Notes: generated by a model from the sequence alone, not told the origin. Shown: positions 15,250 to 24,018, counted from the first letter of the stretch. The stretch: DNA of 39,184 nt from an uncultured bacterium (GCA_913053845.1 CAJXGD010000019.1:1-39184), one strand, 5' to 3'. A program made the numbers and translations.

Positions 15250-16710
15250 ATGGCCAACCGCATTATCGGACTGGAGACCGAGTTCGGCTGCTTCGTGCGC
15301 GACCCTGCCCTGGGCAGCTTCGACGAAGTGGTCGAGCGGGTCAAGGACTATGCCTTCCGTCCGGGAGGCTGGGGACTGATGGATCGCCACTCGCGTGATC
15401 CCTACTTTGAGCCGGCGGGGGCGGGTGGCTTCTTGCTGAACGGGGGACGTCTCTACGTCGACGCCGTCGGCAGCCATGAGGAGTACGCCACCCCGGAGTG
15501 TCGCTCGCTGGTGGACCTGATCCGCTACGATAAGGCCGGCCAGCGCCTGTTGGTCCGGATACTGCGCGAGTTGGGCTGGAGCGACCGAGCCAGCTTTCAC
15601 AATAATAACGTAGACCACTTTGGCGGCCATACTTTCGGCTGCCATGAGAATTATTCGCTCAACGCGGAGGCGCTGCACTCCGGGATGGAGCTGGACGCCC
15701 TAGTGCCTTTTCTGGTGACGCGCCAGATATACGCCGGGGCCGGGCGGGTGGGTGGCCACCGGCTGACCGGCGACTGGCGGCGCATGGCGCGCGACGTGCA
15801 GCGTCATCCTGCCGATTACGTCTTCTTGGACAAGATCTATGGTGTGGAGCCCGATCCCAGCGTGCAGTTTCAGCTCTCGCAGCGGGCCGATCATATTCTG
15901 CACGTGGCCTCGGGGCGAGTGCGCTTCAACCGGGCGCTGATCAACCCCAAGTGGGATACGCGCTATGATCTCTCCCATAGCCCGCGGCTGCACATGCTCT
16001 TCGGCGAGTCGAACGTGCTGGAATATGCGGCCTATCTCAAGGTGGGCACCACCGCGCTGGTCCTGGACCTGATCGAGGCCGGGGAGGCCCCTTCCGGACT
16101 GGAGCTGGCCGACCCCATCCGCACCTTGCGCCAGGTCTCGCGTGATCCTAGCTGGCGTTGGCCGGTGGAGCGCCAGTATGGGGGAACCATCCCGGCGGTG
16201 GACTTGCAGCGGCAATATCTGCGCGCGGCGCAGCGCTATCTGAGTGGGCGTGATGCCGAGACCGACCGGCTGCTGCGCGACTGGGAGGAGACGCTGGACG
16301 CCCTGGAGCGTGATCCGCCCTCGCTCTCAGGCCGGCTCGACTGGGTGACCAAGCGGGCGATCATGGAGCTCTATATCCAATCGGAGGGTGTAAGCTGGGA
16401 TAATGAGGCCCTGCAGAGCCTGGATCTGGAATATCATCACCTCGATCCGGAGCGTGGCCTGACCGGGGCTCTGACGAACCAGGTGCGCCTCACCGATGAA
16501 GAGGCCATCGAGCGGGCGCTCCGCGAGCCGCCGGCCGACACGCGCGCCTACGGGCGAGGCAAGGTGATTCGCGGCTTTCTAGCCCAGCATATTCGTAATT
16601 ATGTGGTCGAGTGGGACTCGGTCTCGGCGGGTGCGCGTCACACGCTGGTCTTCGAGGACCCTTTTCACAACTATGCCGCGGAAACCGAGCGGTTCCTGAG
16701 CGAGTTATAG
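15250..16710 (+). CDS. pafA: PafA-like modifier-protein ligase
   Basis: A 486-aa carboxylate-amine-ligase-fold enzyme, expected to activate the C-terminal Glu of the modifier with ATP and join it to lysines of target proteins. The N-terminus RIIGLETEFG (E9, E11) and D71 in LYVDAVGSHEEYATPEC are the Mg-ATP and catalytic residues. It lacks the Dop loop, which marks it as the ligase. CHENYSL, FLVTRQIYAGAGRV and LKVGTTALVLDLIE are conserved. Two differences from actinobacterial PafA: an extra about 38 residues at 169-207, and INPKWDTRYDLS (231-242) in place of INTRDEPHA, which the Dop here keeps. It is the last gene of the operon, 10 nt after prcA. Confidence 0.9.
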   Translation: MANRIIGLETEFGCFVRDPALGSFDEVVERVKDYAFRPGGWGLMDRHSRDPYFEPAGAGGFLLNGGRLYVDAVGSHEEYATPECRSLVDLIRYDKAGQRLLVRILRELGWSDRASFHNNNVDHFGGHTFGCHENYSLNAEALHSGMELDALVPFLVTRQIYAGAGRVGGHRLTGDWRRMARDVQRHPADYVFLDKIYGVEPDPSVQFQLSQRADHILHVASGRVRFNRALINPKWDTRYDLSHSPRLHMLFGESNVLEYAAYLKVGTTALVLDLIEAGEAPSGLELADPIRTLRQVSRDPSWRWPVERQYGGTIPAVDLQRQYLRAAQRYLSGRDAETDRLLRDWEETLDALERDPPSLSGRLDWVTKRAIMELYIQSEGVSWDNEALQSLDLEYHHLDPERGLTGALTNQVRLTDEEAIERALREPPADTRAYGRGKVIRGFLAQHIRNYVVEWDSVSAGARHTLVFEDPFHNYAAETERFLSEL

Positions 16711-16787
16711 GGTGCGGGCCACCGTCTTCACCTTGAGTCCGTAGTCAGACAGGAAATCCTTCTCTTAGACTGAGGCGGGAACCGCAC
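16711..16787. other. Convergent gap between pafA and the acyl-CoA dehydrogenase
   Basis: 77 nt separating converging genes. I see no T-tailed hairpin on either strand and no small ORF. Confidence 0.5.
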
Positions 16788-17963
16788 CTAGCGAAACGCC
16801 GAAATCCCAGTGATATCTTGGCCCAGGGCCAAAGTATGAATGTGGTCGGTCCCTTCATAAGTGGAGACCGTTTCCAAATTGGTCAGGTGGCGGATGGCCT
16901 GATAGTCCAGGGTGATGCCGTTGCCTCCCAACAGGTCACGCGCCTTGCGGGCCACATCCAGGGCGATGCGACAGTTGTTGCGCTTGGCCAGTGAGACGTG
17001 GGTATGGCGCATCCGGCCCGCGCTCTTGAGCTGCCCCAACCGATAGCAAAGCAGTTGGGCTTGGGTGATGGCGCTCAGCATGTCCACCAATTTCTCTTGC
17101 ACCAGTTGGAAGCCGGCGATGGGACGCCCGAACTGCCGGCGGGCGAGAGTATAATCAACCGCCTCTGCATAGCAGGCCATTGCCGCGCCGACCACGCCCC
17201 AAGCGATCCCGTAGCGCGCCTGATTGAGGCACATCAAGGGGGCTTTGAGACCGGCGGCTTGGGGCAAGATATTCTCCTGGGGAATGCGGCAATCGTTGAA
17301 GTAGAGCTCGCCGGTATTGGAGGCACGCATGGAGAACTTACCCTCGATGGTCGCCGAGGAGAAGCCGGGCCTGTCCCGCTCGACGATGAAGCCGTGAATC
17401 TGGCCGGCTAACTTGGCCCAGACGATGGCGATGTGAGCGATGTCACCATTGGTGATCCAGGTCTTGCCCCCGTTGAGCAGGTAGGAGTCGCCGTCGGCGA
17501 CGGCGGTCGTCTCCAGGCCGGAGGGATCGGAGCCGTGCTCCGGCTCGGTGAGACCGAAGCAACCGATCAGCTCGCCGCTGGCCAATTGGGGCAGATACTG
17601 CTCTTTCTGTCGCTCGGAGCCGAAGGTATAGATGGGATACATGACCAGCGCGCCCTGGACGGAGGCCATGCTGCGCAGGCCGGAGTCGCCTCGCTCCAGC
17701 TCCTGCATCATCAGGCCGTAGGCGAGGTCATCTATGCCGGCAGACCCGTAGCCCTTGAGGTTGGCCCCCAAGAGGCCCAGACGGCCCATCTCCGGAAGCA
17801 GTTCTATGGGGAAACGGTGTGACTCGTAGCAGTCGGCGATGATGGGCAAGACCCGCTCATCCACGAAGGCTCTTACGGTGTCGCGAATGCGCTTCTGCTC
17901 CTCGCTGAGCAGTGAGCTGATCTGATAGTAATCCACGCCCTGAAAGCTATTTAGCTCGCTCAT
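16788..17963 (-). CDS. gcdH: Glutaryl-CoA dehydrogenase-like acyl-CoA dehydrogenase
   Basis: 391 aa from the ATG at 17963, chosen because GGAGGT lies just upstream; the frame is open further but would run through tRNA-Arg. Motifs typical of glutaryl-CoA dehydrogenases: LKGYGSAGI, IGCFGLTEPEHGSDPSGLET, GKTWITNGD, FSMRASNTGEL, LNQARYGIAWG, SLAKRNNC, LLGGNGI and TYEGTDHIHTLALGQDITG, where the Glu of YEGT is the catalytic base. FAD-dependent oxidation (and, in GCDH, decarboxylation) of glutaryl-CoA to crotonyl-CoA, as in lysine/tryptophan or aromatic breakdown. The exact acyl substrate is inferred from similarity. It stands alone, with no electron-transfer flavoprotein genes nearby. Confidence 0.85.
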   Translation of the reverse strand: MSELNSFQGVDYYQISSLLSEEQKRIRDTVRAFVDERVLPIIADCYESHRFPIELLPEMGRLGLLGANLKGYGSAGIDDLAYGLMMQELERGDSGLRSMASVQGALVMYPIYTFGSERQKEQYLPQLASGELIGCFGLTEPEHGSDPSGLETTAVADGDSYLLNGGKTWITNGDIAHIAIVWAKLAGQIHGFIVERDRPGFSSATIEGKFSMRASNTGELYFNDCRIPQENILPQAAGLKAPLMCLNQARYGIAWGVVGAAMACYAEAVDYTLARRQFGRPIAGFQLVQEKLVDMLSAITQAQLLCYRLGQLKSAGRMRHTHVSLAKRNNCRIALDVARKARDLLGGNGITLDYQAIRHLTNLETVSTYEGTDHIHTLALGQDITGISAFR

Positions 17964-18018
17964 TGGAGCACCTCCGGGTAGCCACTGTAGCCGAGATTTT
18001 CCGGGCAAGACAAGCTGG

Positions 18019-18095
<77 letters not shown>

Positions 18096-18107
18096 TAGAC
18101 AAGGGTG

Positions 18108-18136
18108 ATTATAGGGCTTGGGCCACAAGCGGTCAA
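18108..18136 (-). promoter_or_regulatory. Promoter of tRNA-Arg
   Basis: Minus strand: TTGACC (18136-18131), 17-nt spacer, TATAAT (18113-18108), 12 nt before the tRNA 5' end. Near-consensus sigma-70-type promoter. Confidence 0.8.
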
Positions 18137-18157
18137 ACTGCGTGAGAGCACCGTAGC

Positions 18158-18186
18158 TTGCCTCCACCGGGAGCGTTCATTAAACT
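18158..18186 (+). promoter_or_regulatory. Possible alaS promoter
   Basis: TTGCCT (18158-18163), 17-nt spacer, TAAACT (18181-18186), 36 nt before the alaS start; 4/6 matches in each box. Divergent from the tRNA-Arg promoter. Confidence 0.4.
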
Positions 18187-18222
18187 AGGCGCGTTTGCTA
18201 GCTCAGGAAGGAGAGCACTGTT

Positions 18223-20856
18223 ATGCCCTGGACAGCAGAGTCAACCCGTCATACTTTTTTGCAGTATTTCAAGGAGCGCGACCACCGGATCGTGACCAGC
18301 TCCTCACTGCTGCCGGCCGATCCTACTTTGTTATTCACCAACGCCGGGATGGTCCAATTCAAGGGGGTCTTCACCGGTCAAGAGGGCCGTCCCTACTCCC
18401 GGGCCACCTCAGTGCAGAAGTGTATGCGGGTCTCCGGCAAGCATAATGATTTAGAGCAGGTCGGTCCCTCTCCTCGCCATCATACTTTCTTTGAAATGCT
18501 GGGGAATTTTTCCTTTGGAAGCTACTTTAAACCCGAAGCGATTCGCTATGCCTGGGAGTTGATGACCGACGTTTTCGAGATCGCCCCGGAGCGCTTGGTG
18601 ATCACCGTCCACCAGGATGACGAGGAGGCCTATCGCGCCTGGCAGGAGATCCCTGAAGTCGAGCCAAGTCAGATCCTCAGGATGGGCGATGCGACCAACT
18701 TCTGGAGCATGGGCGAGACCGGACCCTGCGGCCCGACCTCCGAGCTGCACTACGACTGGGGACCGGACGCTTGTACCTGCGGCCGTCCCGATTGTTCGGT
18801 GGCCCTGGACAACGATTGCGGGCGCTGGCTTGAAGCCTGGAACCTGGTCTTCATGGAGTACGATCAGGCGCCCGATGGCACCAGAAGGCCGCTGCCTAAG
18901 CCGGGAGTGGACACCGGCATGGGCCTAGAGCGGATCGCGGCCATCTTGCAGCAGACCCCCACCAACTATGATACCGATCTCTTCAGCCCTATCATGGCTC
19001 GACTGCGCGAGCTCACCGCCCAGAGTGAGGCAACTATGCGCGAAAATATCATCCCCTATCGGGTGATCAGCGACCACGGTCGGGCGATGGTTTTTCTGAT
19101 TGCTGATGGCGTCCGGCCGAGCAATGAGAAGCAGGGCTATGTGCTGCGCATGATCATCCGTCGCGCGATTCGTTTCGGCAAGAAGCTGCTTGACAGGCCT
19201 CTCCTGACCGAAATCGCCCGTACGGTCATTAGGGAAATGGGCGGTTTTTACCCAGAGCTGCGAGAGCGACAAGCAGAGATCGAGAGGACGATCAGCCAAG
19301 AAGAACAGCGCTTCGAGCGGACCTTGGCGAGCGGAACGAAGCGTTTGGAGGAGATCATCGGTCGGCTGAGGCGTGCCGGAGAGCGGGTCATCCCAGGAGT
19401 GGAAGTCTTCAAGCTGCACGATACCTATGGCTTTCCCGCTGAGCTGACGGCCGACATCGCCGCGGAGCACGGCCTGCTGATCGACTGGGCCGGCTTCGAG
19501 CGCGAGATGGCAAAACAGAAAGCACGCTCCCGCGTATCGCTCCACCTAGAGCCGGCAACCGGGAGCTCTTCAGCGAGCTTAGATATAAGCACACCCACCC
19601 GCTTTACCGGCTATCAATCTTTGGAGCATGAATCTAGCCTGATCGAACATGTGGGGGACGATATCTTCGTCTTTGCCGAAACCCCCTTCTACGCCGAGGG
19701 CGGAGGCCAAGTGGCAGATACTGGCCTGATTGAAAATCTCTCGCGGTTGGGTAAGGCACAAGTGCTAGACGTCCAGAAGGGCAAGCGTGGCATCTTCCTG
19801 CATCGTGTCAAGCTGCTGGAGGGCTCATTTGCAGCGGGCGATCGTTGTCGCCTGCAGGTGGACGAAGTGCGCCGCGCCCAGATCAGGCGCAATCACACTG
19901 CCACACATATTCTGCACCAGGCTCTCCGGGAAGTTTTGGGCTATGCAGGCGGCATCCAGGCCGGCTCGCGGGTCGCTCCCGACGAGCTGCGCTTCGATTT
20001 TACCCACTCCAACCCGTTAGCGCCTGAGGAGATCGCCCAGATCGAAAGAACCGCCAACCGGATTATTCTGGATGACCTGCCGGTCCAGACCAGCGAGGAG
20101 AAGCTGGAAGAGGCCAAAGCCAAAGGCGCGATGGCCCTCTTCAGCGAAGACTATCTGGGCAAGGAGAAAGTCCGCATGGTCTCGATTACCCGGCCCGATG
20201 GAACTGCTTTCAGCCGCGAGCTCTGCGGGGGCACCCATGTTCAGCGCACCGGCCAGATCGGTTTATTCAAAATTATCTCCGATGAGGGCATCGCCGCCGG
20301 GGTGCGGCGGGTGCGCGTGGCCAGCGGCGAGGTTCTGTTAGCTTACTGGGCCAAACGGGCCTCCCAACTCCAGCAACTTGCCCAACGCCTGGCCGCACCG
20401 CAGGGTGAGCTGCTGCATAAGCTGGAGAGCTTGTTGGAAGAGCAGCAACGTCGGTTGGACCAGATTAAAACTCTGCGCCGCGCCTTACTTGCATATAAAC
20501 GCAAAGAGCTGCTCCGGGAGCGCGTAGCTTTAGATGGCTTCTCGTTGGTGCAGGCTGAGGTCGAGTTGGAGGCTGAGCCATTGCGCGAGTTGGCCGATCT
20601 GCTGCTCGAGGAGTTGGGAGAGGGCGTGGTCCTGCTGGGCAGCCGAGCGGGCGGTAAAGCAACGCTGATCTGCAAGGTCAGCTCGGGACTAACCGCAAAG
20701 CTGCACGCCGGCAAGATCATGCGCGAGCTGGCCGAGAGCCTCGGCGGCAAGGGCGGCGGCTCGCCCCACTTCGCCCAAGGCGGCGGGACCCAGCCCGATA
20801 AACTGCCTCAGGCACTGGAGCGGGGCGCAGCCCTGGTTCGTTCAGGAACGGCCTAA
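18223..20856 (+). CDS. alaS: Alanyl-tRNA synthetase
   Basis: 877 aa, the usual length. ATG at 18223 with AAGGAG upstream. N-terminal class II catalytic core (FTNAGMVQFKGVFTG, VGPSPRHHTFFEMLGNFSFG), then a tRNA-recognition helical part. The editing domain has both zinc-site motifs, HTATHILHQAL and ELCGGTHV. The C-terminal C-Ala domain ends with GGKGGGSPHFAQGGG, conserved in this family. Charges tRNA-Ala and clears mis-acylated Ser/Gly. No anomalies seen. Confidence 0.97.
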   Translation: MPWTAESTRHTFLQYFKERDHRIVTSSSLLPADPTLLFTNAGMVQFKGVFTGQEGRPYSRATSVQKCMRVSGKHNDLEQVGPSPRHHTFFEMLGNFSFGSYFKPEAIRYAWELMTDVFEIAPERLVITVHQDDEEAYRAWQEIPEVEPSQILRMGDATNFWSMGETGPCGPTSELHYDWGPDACTCGRPDCSVALDNDCGRWLEAWNLVFMEYDQAPDGTRRPLPKPGVDTGMGLERIAAILQQTPTNYDTDLFSPIMARLRELTAQSEATMRENIIPYRVISDHGRAMVFLIADGVRPSNEKQGYVLRMIIRRAIRFGKKLLDRPLLTEIARTVIREMGGFYPELRERQAEIERTISQEEQRFERTLASGTKRLEEIIGRLRRAGERVIPGVEVFKLHDTYGFPAELTADIAAEHGLLIDWAGFEREMAKQKARSRVSLHLEPATGSSSASLDISTPTRFTGYQSLEHESSLIEHVGDDIFVFAETPFYAEGGGQVADTGLIENLSRLGKAQVLDVQKGKRGIFLHRVKLLEGSFAAGDRCRLQVDEVRRAQIRRNHTATHILHQALREVLGYAGGIQAGSRVAPDELRFDFTHSNPLAPEEIAQIERTANRIILDDLPVQTSEEKLEEAKAKGAMALFSEDYLGKEKVRMVSITRPDGTAFSRELCGGTHVQRTGQIGLFKIISDEGIAAGVRRVRVASGEVLLAYWAKRASQLQQLAQRLAAPQGELLHKLESLLEEQQRRLDQIKTLRRALLAYKRKELLRERVALDGFSLVQAEVELEAEPLRELADLLLEELGEGVVLLGSRAGGKATLICKVSSGLTAKLHAGKIMRELAESLGGKGGGSPHFAQGGGTQPDKLPQALERGAALVRSGTA

Positions 20857-21087
20857 GGTCAACCTCGGACAACGAGTGTCTCGTTTGGTGAGAAAGACGT
20901 TGTCATTCTCAAAAAAGCTGGAGACCCATGTCGGGGCGATCTGGTATTTCATCCAGCACTACAATGTATCCTTACCCGTTTAGGACTACCCTCACGGGAA
21001 AGTTACTGTAAACTGGTTACCCATGACTTGCGGAGGGAGCGAGGTGGCGAGCCGAAAGATATTTGATTAGAATACCTTCCTGAGGCG
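20857..21087. other. Intergenic stretch with a possible transposase remnant
   Basis: 231 nt with no complete gene. A small hairpin AACGAG-TGT-CTCGTT (20871-20885) follows alaS and could be a weak terminator. From about 20913 one frame reads KLETHVGAIWYFIQHYN before a stop, faintly like the end of a DDE transposase (IAAIxxFIxHYN pattern). No inverted-repeat ends or start were found, so this is at most a fragment. Confidence 0.3.
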
Positions 21088-21327
21088 ATGACCATGATGG
21101 TTCTAGACAAATTACTCCAAGAGGCACGTCAGCTCTCTCCAACCGAACAACTCCGCTTGATCAGTGCTCTATGCCAGGAACTGCACGCTCATCTGCCTCC
21201 TCGCGTGGTCACCCTTGAAGGACGTTGGGCCAACTTACCTTTCGATGAGCAAGGTATGGACGAGACACTCCAGGAGCTTCACCGCCGGAGCTGGCACCAT
21301 CTACTAGAGGAGGAGAGAGGTGAGTGA
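21088..21327 (+). CDS. Probable antitoxin of a PIN-domain toxin-antitoxin pair
   Basis: A 79-aa protein with an N-terminal helix LLQEARQLSPTEQLRLISALCQEL, a pattern common in small addiction-module antitoxins, and an acidic C-terminus (LLEEERGE). It overlaps the PIN-domain gene by 8 nt, so they are translationally coupled. Start could be the ATG at 21088, 21094 or 21097; no strong RBS decides. Identified mainly by context; no DNA-binding fold is obvious. Confidence 0.65.
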   Translation: MTMMVLDKLLQEARQLSPTEQLRLISALCQELHAHLPPRVVTLEGRWANLPFDEQGMDETLQELHRRSWHHLLEEERGE

Positions 21328-21721
21328 TCCGCCGCGCTATACTACAGACACTCACCCGCTGGTATGGCATTTGCGCAGGAGTCGGCGCTTAAGCGCTAAG
21401 GCCCAGGCTTGCTTCCAGGCTGCCGATCTTGGACAAGCTCAAATCATCATCCCAACCATGGTCCTGGTCGAAGTGATGTATCTGGCGGAGCACAATCGTA
21501 TCACCACCCAGCTGAACGAGGTGCTCACTCTGGTGAGGACCAGCACCAATTACCTCATCGCGCCTCTCGATGAGGCGATCGTGACGGTGGCGCAAACCCT
21601 GCCGATCACCGTCGAACTGCACGATCGTTTGATCGCGGCGACGGCCAAAGCTTTGAACCTGCCTCTAATCACCAAGGACGAGATCTTGCAGAATACACAG
21701 GGGCTAGAGACGAGTTGGTGA
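21320..21721 (+). CDS. PIN-domain RNase toxin (VapC-like)
   Basis: A 133-aa single PIN domain with the expected acidic residues: D10 (YTTDTHPLVWHL), E51 (VLVEVMYLAE), D102 (ELHDRLIAATA) and D120 (LPLITKDEIL). These coordinate metal for RNA cleavage in the VapC family. GTG start at 21320 inside the antitoxin gene, with AGGAGGAGAG just before. Its last 53 nt overlap the convergent reductase gene. Base composition is less G+C-rich than its neighbours, suggesting acquisition. Confidence 0.85.
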   Translation: MSDPPRYTTDTHPLVWHLRRSRRLSAKAQACFQAADLGQAQIIIPTMVLVEVMYLAEHNRITTQLNEVLTLVRTSTNYLIAPLDEAIVTVAQTLPITVELHDRLIAATAKALNLPLITKDEILQNTQGLETSW

Positions 21722-22640
21722 AACCGCCCCCGGCGTGCAGCTTGAGCGCCGCGTAGATAAAGCGATTGATCGGCACCTCAAGCCCCAGCTCGGCTCCGAA
21801 GCGCACCACCGTCCCATTGAGCGCCTCAAGCTCCAGGCGATGGCCCCGCTCCAGATCGCGTTGCAGCGAGGAGCGCATCTCCGGCAACAGCCGATCGGTG
21901 AAGGCCAACCTGTCAGCTAGAATTCCCTGGGGCAGCGAGACACCTCGGCCCCGGGCGACCGCCTCGACCTCGCTCATGCAGCCGCGCAGCATCTGGCGCG
22001 TATCGGGATCGCTGCGCACCGGGCCGATGGGCAGGCGGGTCAGCGCCGTCAGGCCGCTGAAGGCGCAGATGAAGAGATATTTGCTCCAGAGGACACTTTC
22101 GATCTCGCTGGAAAGCTCAGCCTCGATGCCGGCGCGCTTGCAGGCGGCCAGCAGCCCCTGAGCACGCTCCGATCTCTCTCCATCAAATTCGCCAAAGACC
22201 AGCTTGGCCACGGCGCTACTTTGCTCGATCACCCCCGGCCGCTCGATGGCTGCCTCCACGTAAGTCACCCCGCCCAGCAGATGCTCCGTGCCCAGTAAGG
22301 AGCCCAGTTTCTCCTCGTTGTCCACCCCGTTTTGCAACGAGACCACGGCGGTCTGCGGGCCGATGAGCGGGCGCAGCGCCCTGCCGGCCTCCTCGGTGTC
22401 CCAGGACTTGACGCAGAACAAAATCAGGTCGGCCGGTCCGGCCTGGGCCGGGTCATCGCTGACCTGCACGGGGTTGATCAACAAATCCCCATGATGCTGA
22501 CTGCGTATCTGTAGGCCCTGCTCCCGCATCGCACGCAGATGAGCTCCGCGAGCTATAAACCCAACCTGTTCGCCGGCGGCGGCCAGCCGCCCACCGAAGT
22601 AGCCACCTACCCCACCACTGCCCATCACGACGATTCTCAT
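21669..22640 (-). CDS. panE: 2-dehydropantoate 2-reductase-like protein (ApbA/PanE family)
   Basis: A 323-aa NAD(P)-dependent reductase. The N-terminal Rossmann motif MGSGGVGGYFGGRLAAAG, ILFCVKSWDTEEAGRAL, the catalytic-Lys region SLQNGVDNEE, and VLWSKYLFICAFSGLTALT are typical of ketopantoate reductase (pantothenate/CoA synthesis). ATG at 22640 with GGTGGAGG upstream, 6 nt after lysC, so the two are probably one operon. The usual family end falls near KLHAGGG; the last about 17 residues (FTNSSLAPVYSARSRPW) are read through the end of the PIN gene, suggesting that insertion of that module replaced the original 3' end. Related paralogues act on other 2-oxo acids, so substrate is inferred. Confidence 0.85.
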   Translation of the reverse strand: MRIVVMGSGGVGGYFGGRLAAAGEQVGFIARGAHLRAMREQGLQIRSQHHGDLLINPVQVSDDPAQAGPADLILFCVKSWDTEEAGRALRPLIGPQTAVVSLQNGVDNEEKLGSLLGTEHLLGGVTYVEAAIERPGVIEQSSAVAKLVFGEFDGERSERAQGLLAACKRAGIEAELSSEIESVLWSKYLFICAFSGLTALTRLPIGPVRSDPDTRQMLRGCMSEVEAVARGRGVSLPQGILADRLAFTDRLLPEMRSSLQRDLERGHRLELEALNGTVVRFGAELGLEVPINRFIYAALKLHAGGGFTNSSLAPVYSARSRPW

Positions 22641-22646
22641 GATATT

Positions 22647-23888
22647 TTATCCTCCACCTTTGGATTGGCCCAACCCGAAACAGCTATGCAGCGCGGCTAC
22701 CGCCCGATCGGCCTCCGCCTGAGCGATCAGGCAGGAGATGCGAATCTCCGAAGTGCTGATGCTGGCGATGTTGATTCCCGCCTCGGCCAGGGCGGTGAAC
22801 ATCTGACCGGCGATCTCCGGGCTGGAGGCGATCCCACCGCCGACTATTGACACTTTGGCCGTGGCCTCGTCGTAGCTGATCCCTTGGGAGTCCAGCCGAC
22901 GGGCGATCGGTTCCAGCACCGAGAGCGCTTCTGGCAGGTCGTCCTGGGCGATAGTAAAAGAGATGTCGTTGATCCCGCGGCGCGAAAGGTTCTGGATGAT
23001 CATGTCGGCGCGGATGCGCGCCTCCCCCAGTGCGGAGAAGATCTCGGCGGCCACACCGGGGCGATCGGGCACCTCCAGGATGGCAATTTTGACTTCGCCC
23101 TTATCACAAACCACTCCGCGGATGTCCTGACCGTTCTCCATGGCAGTTTCCTCCTTGATCCAGGTGCCTTCGTGCTCGTTGAAGCTGGAACGGAGCAGGA
23201 TGGGCAGCCGATGGCGGCGGGCGATCTCCACCGCGCGCGGGTGGGTGACCTCGGCACCCAAGCTGGCCAGCTCCATGGCCTCATCGTAGCTCAGCCGGGG
23301 GAGCTTGCGCGCCTGGGGCACCAGCTTGGGGTTGGCGGTGTAAAAGCCCTCGACGTCCTTGCAGATCTCGCAGCGTTCGGCACCTAAGGCCGCCGCCAGG
23401 GCCACCGCGGTGATGTCCGAGCCACCGCGCCCCAGAGTGGTTGTCCTGCCGCCCCCGTCGGTGCCCTGAAAGCCGGCCACCACCACGATCTGGCCCGCCT
23501 GCAGGGCCGCTCGGATGGGCTCGGCTTTGATCCGGATGATGCGCGCTTTGGTATGCACCTCATCGGTGCGGATGCCCGCCTGGGCCCCGGTAAAGGATAC
23601 GGCCGACTGACCCCGAGCGATGATCGCCAGGGCCAAGAGGGCCACAGCCTCCTTCTCGCCGGTGGCCAGCAGGGCGTCATATTCCCCTTTGGCTTCGGTT
23701 CTTCGGGGCTGCGGAATGACCTGACGGGCCAGCTCGATCAGCCGATCGGTGCGGTCGCCGCGGGCAGAGGTGACCACCACCAGGGCGTAGCCGGCCCCCT
23801 TGGCGGCCACCACCCGCCGGGCGACCTGCTGCATACGTGCCGGGGTAGCTACTGAGCTCCCGCCGTACTTGTGAACGACGATCTTCAT
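22647..23888 (-). CDS. lysC: Aspartate kinase with two ACT domains
   Basis: 413 aa. Kinase domain with KYGGSSV at the N-terminus, VVTSARGDRTDRL, FTGAQAGI, GRGGSDITAVALAAALGAERCEICKDVEGFYTANP, then two ACT regulatory domains (VKIAILEVPDRPGVAAEIFSAL and AKVSIVGGGIASSPEIAGQMF). Phosphorylates aspartate, the first step toward Lys, Thr and Met; the ACT domains imply feedback control. AAGGAGG precedes the ATG at 23888, and a good promoter lies upstream. Confidence 0.96.
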   Translation of the reverse strand: MKIVVHKYGGSSVATPARMQQVARRVVAAKGAGYALVVVTSARGDRTDRLIELARQVIPQPRRTEAKGEYDALLATGEKEAVALLALAIIARGQSAVSFTGAQAGIRTDEVHTKARIIRIKAEPIRAALQAGQIVVVAGFQGTDGGGRTTTLGRGGSDITAVALAAALGAERCEICKDVEGFYTANPKLVPQARKLPRLSYDEAMELASLGAEVTHPRAVEIARRHRLPILLRSSFNEHEGTWIKEETAMENGQDIRGVVCDKGEVKIAILEVPDRPGVAAEIFSALGEARIRADMIIQNLSRRGINDISFTIAQDDLPEALSVLEPIARRLDSQGISYDEATAKVSIVGGGIASSPEIAGQMFTALAEAGINIASISTSEIRISCLIAQAEADRAVAALHSCFGLGQSKGGG

Positions 23889-23909
23889 AAAGCCTCCTTG
23901 CAGCGGCCC

Positions 23910-23938
23910 ATTTTAAGCGCTGCTCCAGCTAGGGACAA
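23910..23938 (-). promoter_or_regulatory. Promoter of the lysC-panE operon
   Basis: Minus strand: TTGTCC (23938-23933), 17-nt spacer, TAAAAT (23915-23910), 21 nt before the lysC start. Confidence 0.65.
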
Positions 23939-23956
23939 GGGCTAAACTGCGGCGAC

Positions 23957-23986
23957 TTGACAATTGACCCGGCGATCCGCTATGAT
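23957..23986 (+). promoter_or_regulatory. Promoter of the beta-propeller gene
   Basis: TTGACA (23957-23962), 18-nt spacer, TATGAT (23981-23986). Nearly consensus. The dyad at 23999 sits just downstream, where a bound repressor would block transcription. Confidence 0.75.
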
Positions 23987-23997
23987 ATGTTTGCTAA

Positions 23998-24018
23998 TCC
24001 CTCCCCAAGGGGGGTCGG
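23998..24018 (+). promoter_or_regulatory. CsoR-like operator, copy 1
   Basis: CCCTCCCCAAGGGGGGT (23999-24015) begins 12 nt after the -10 box and is identical over 17 nt to a site at the same place upstream of the copper ATPase. G/C-tract dyads of this kind are typical of CsoR-family copper repressors; the regulator gene is not in the window. A small CTCAC-GAT-GTGAG hairpin (24030-24042) follows. Confidence 0.6.

Noticed and set aside
14199..15344. 381-codon minus-strand frame across prcB, prcA and pafA
   Set aside because: Antisense to the proteasome genes; no recognisable domain and no start signals.
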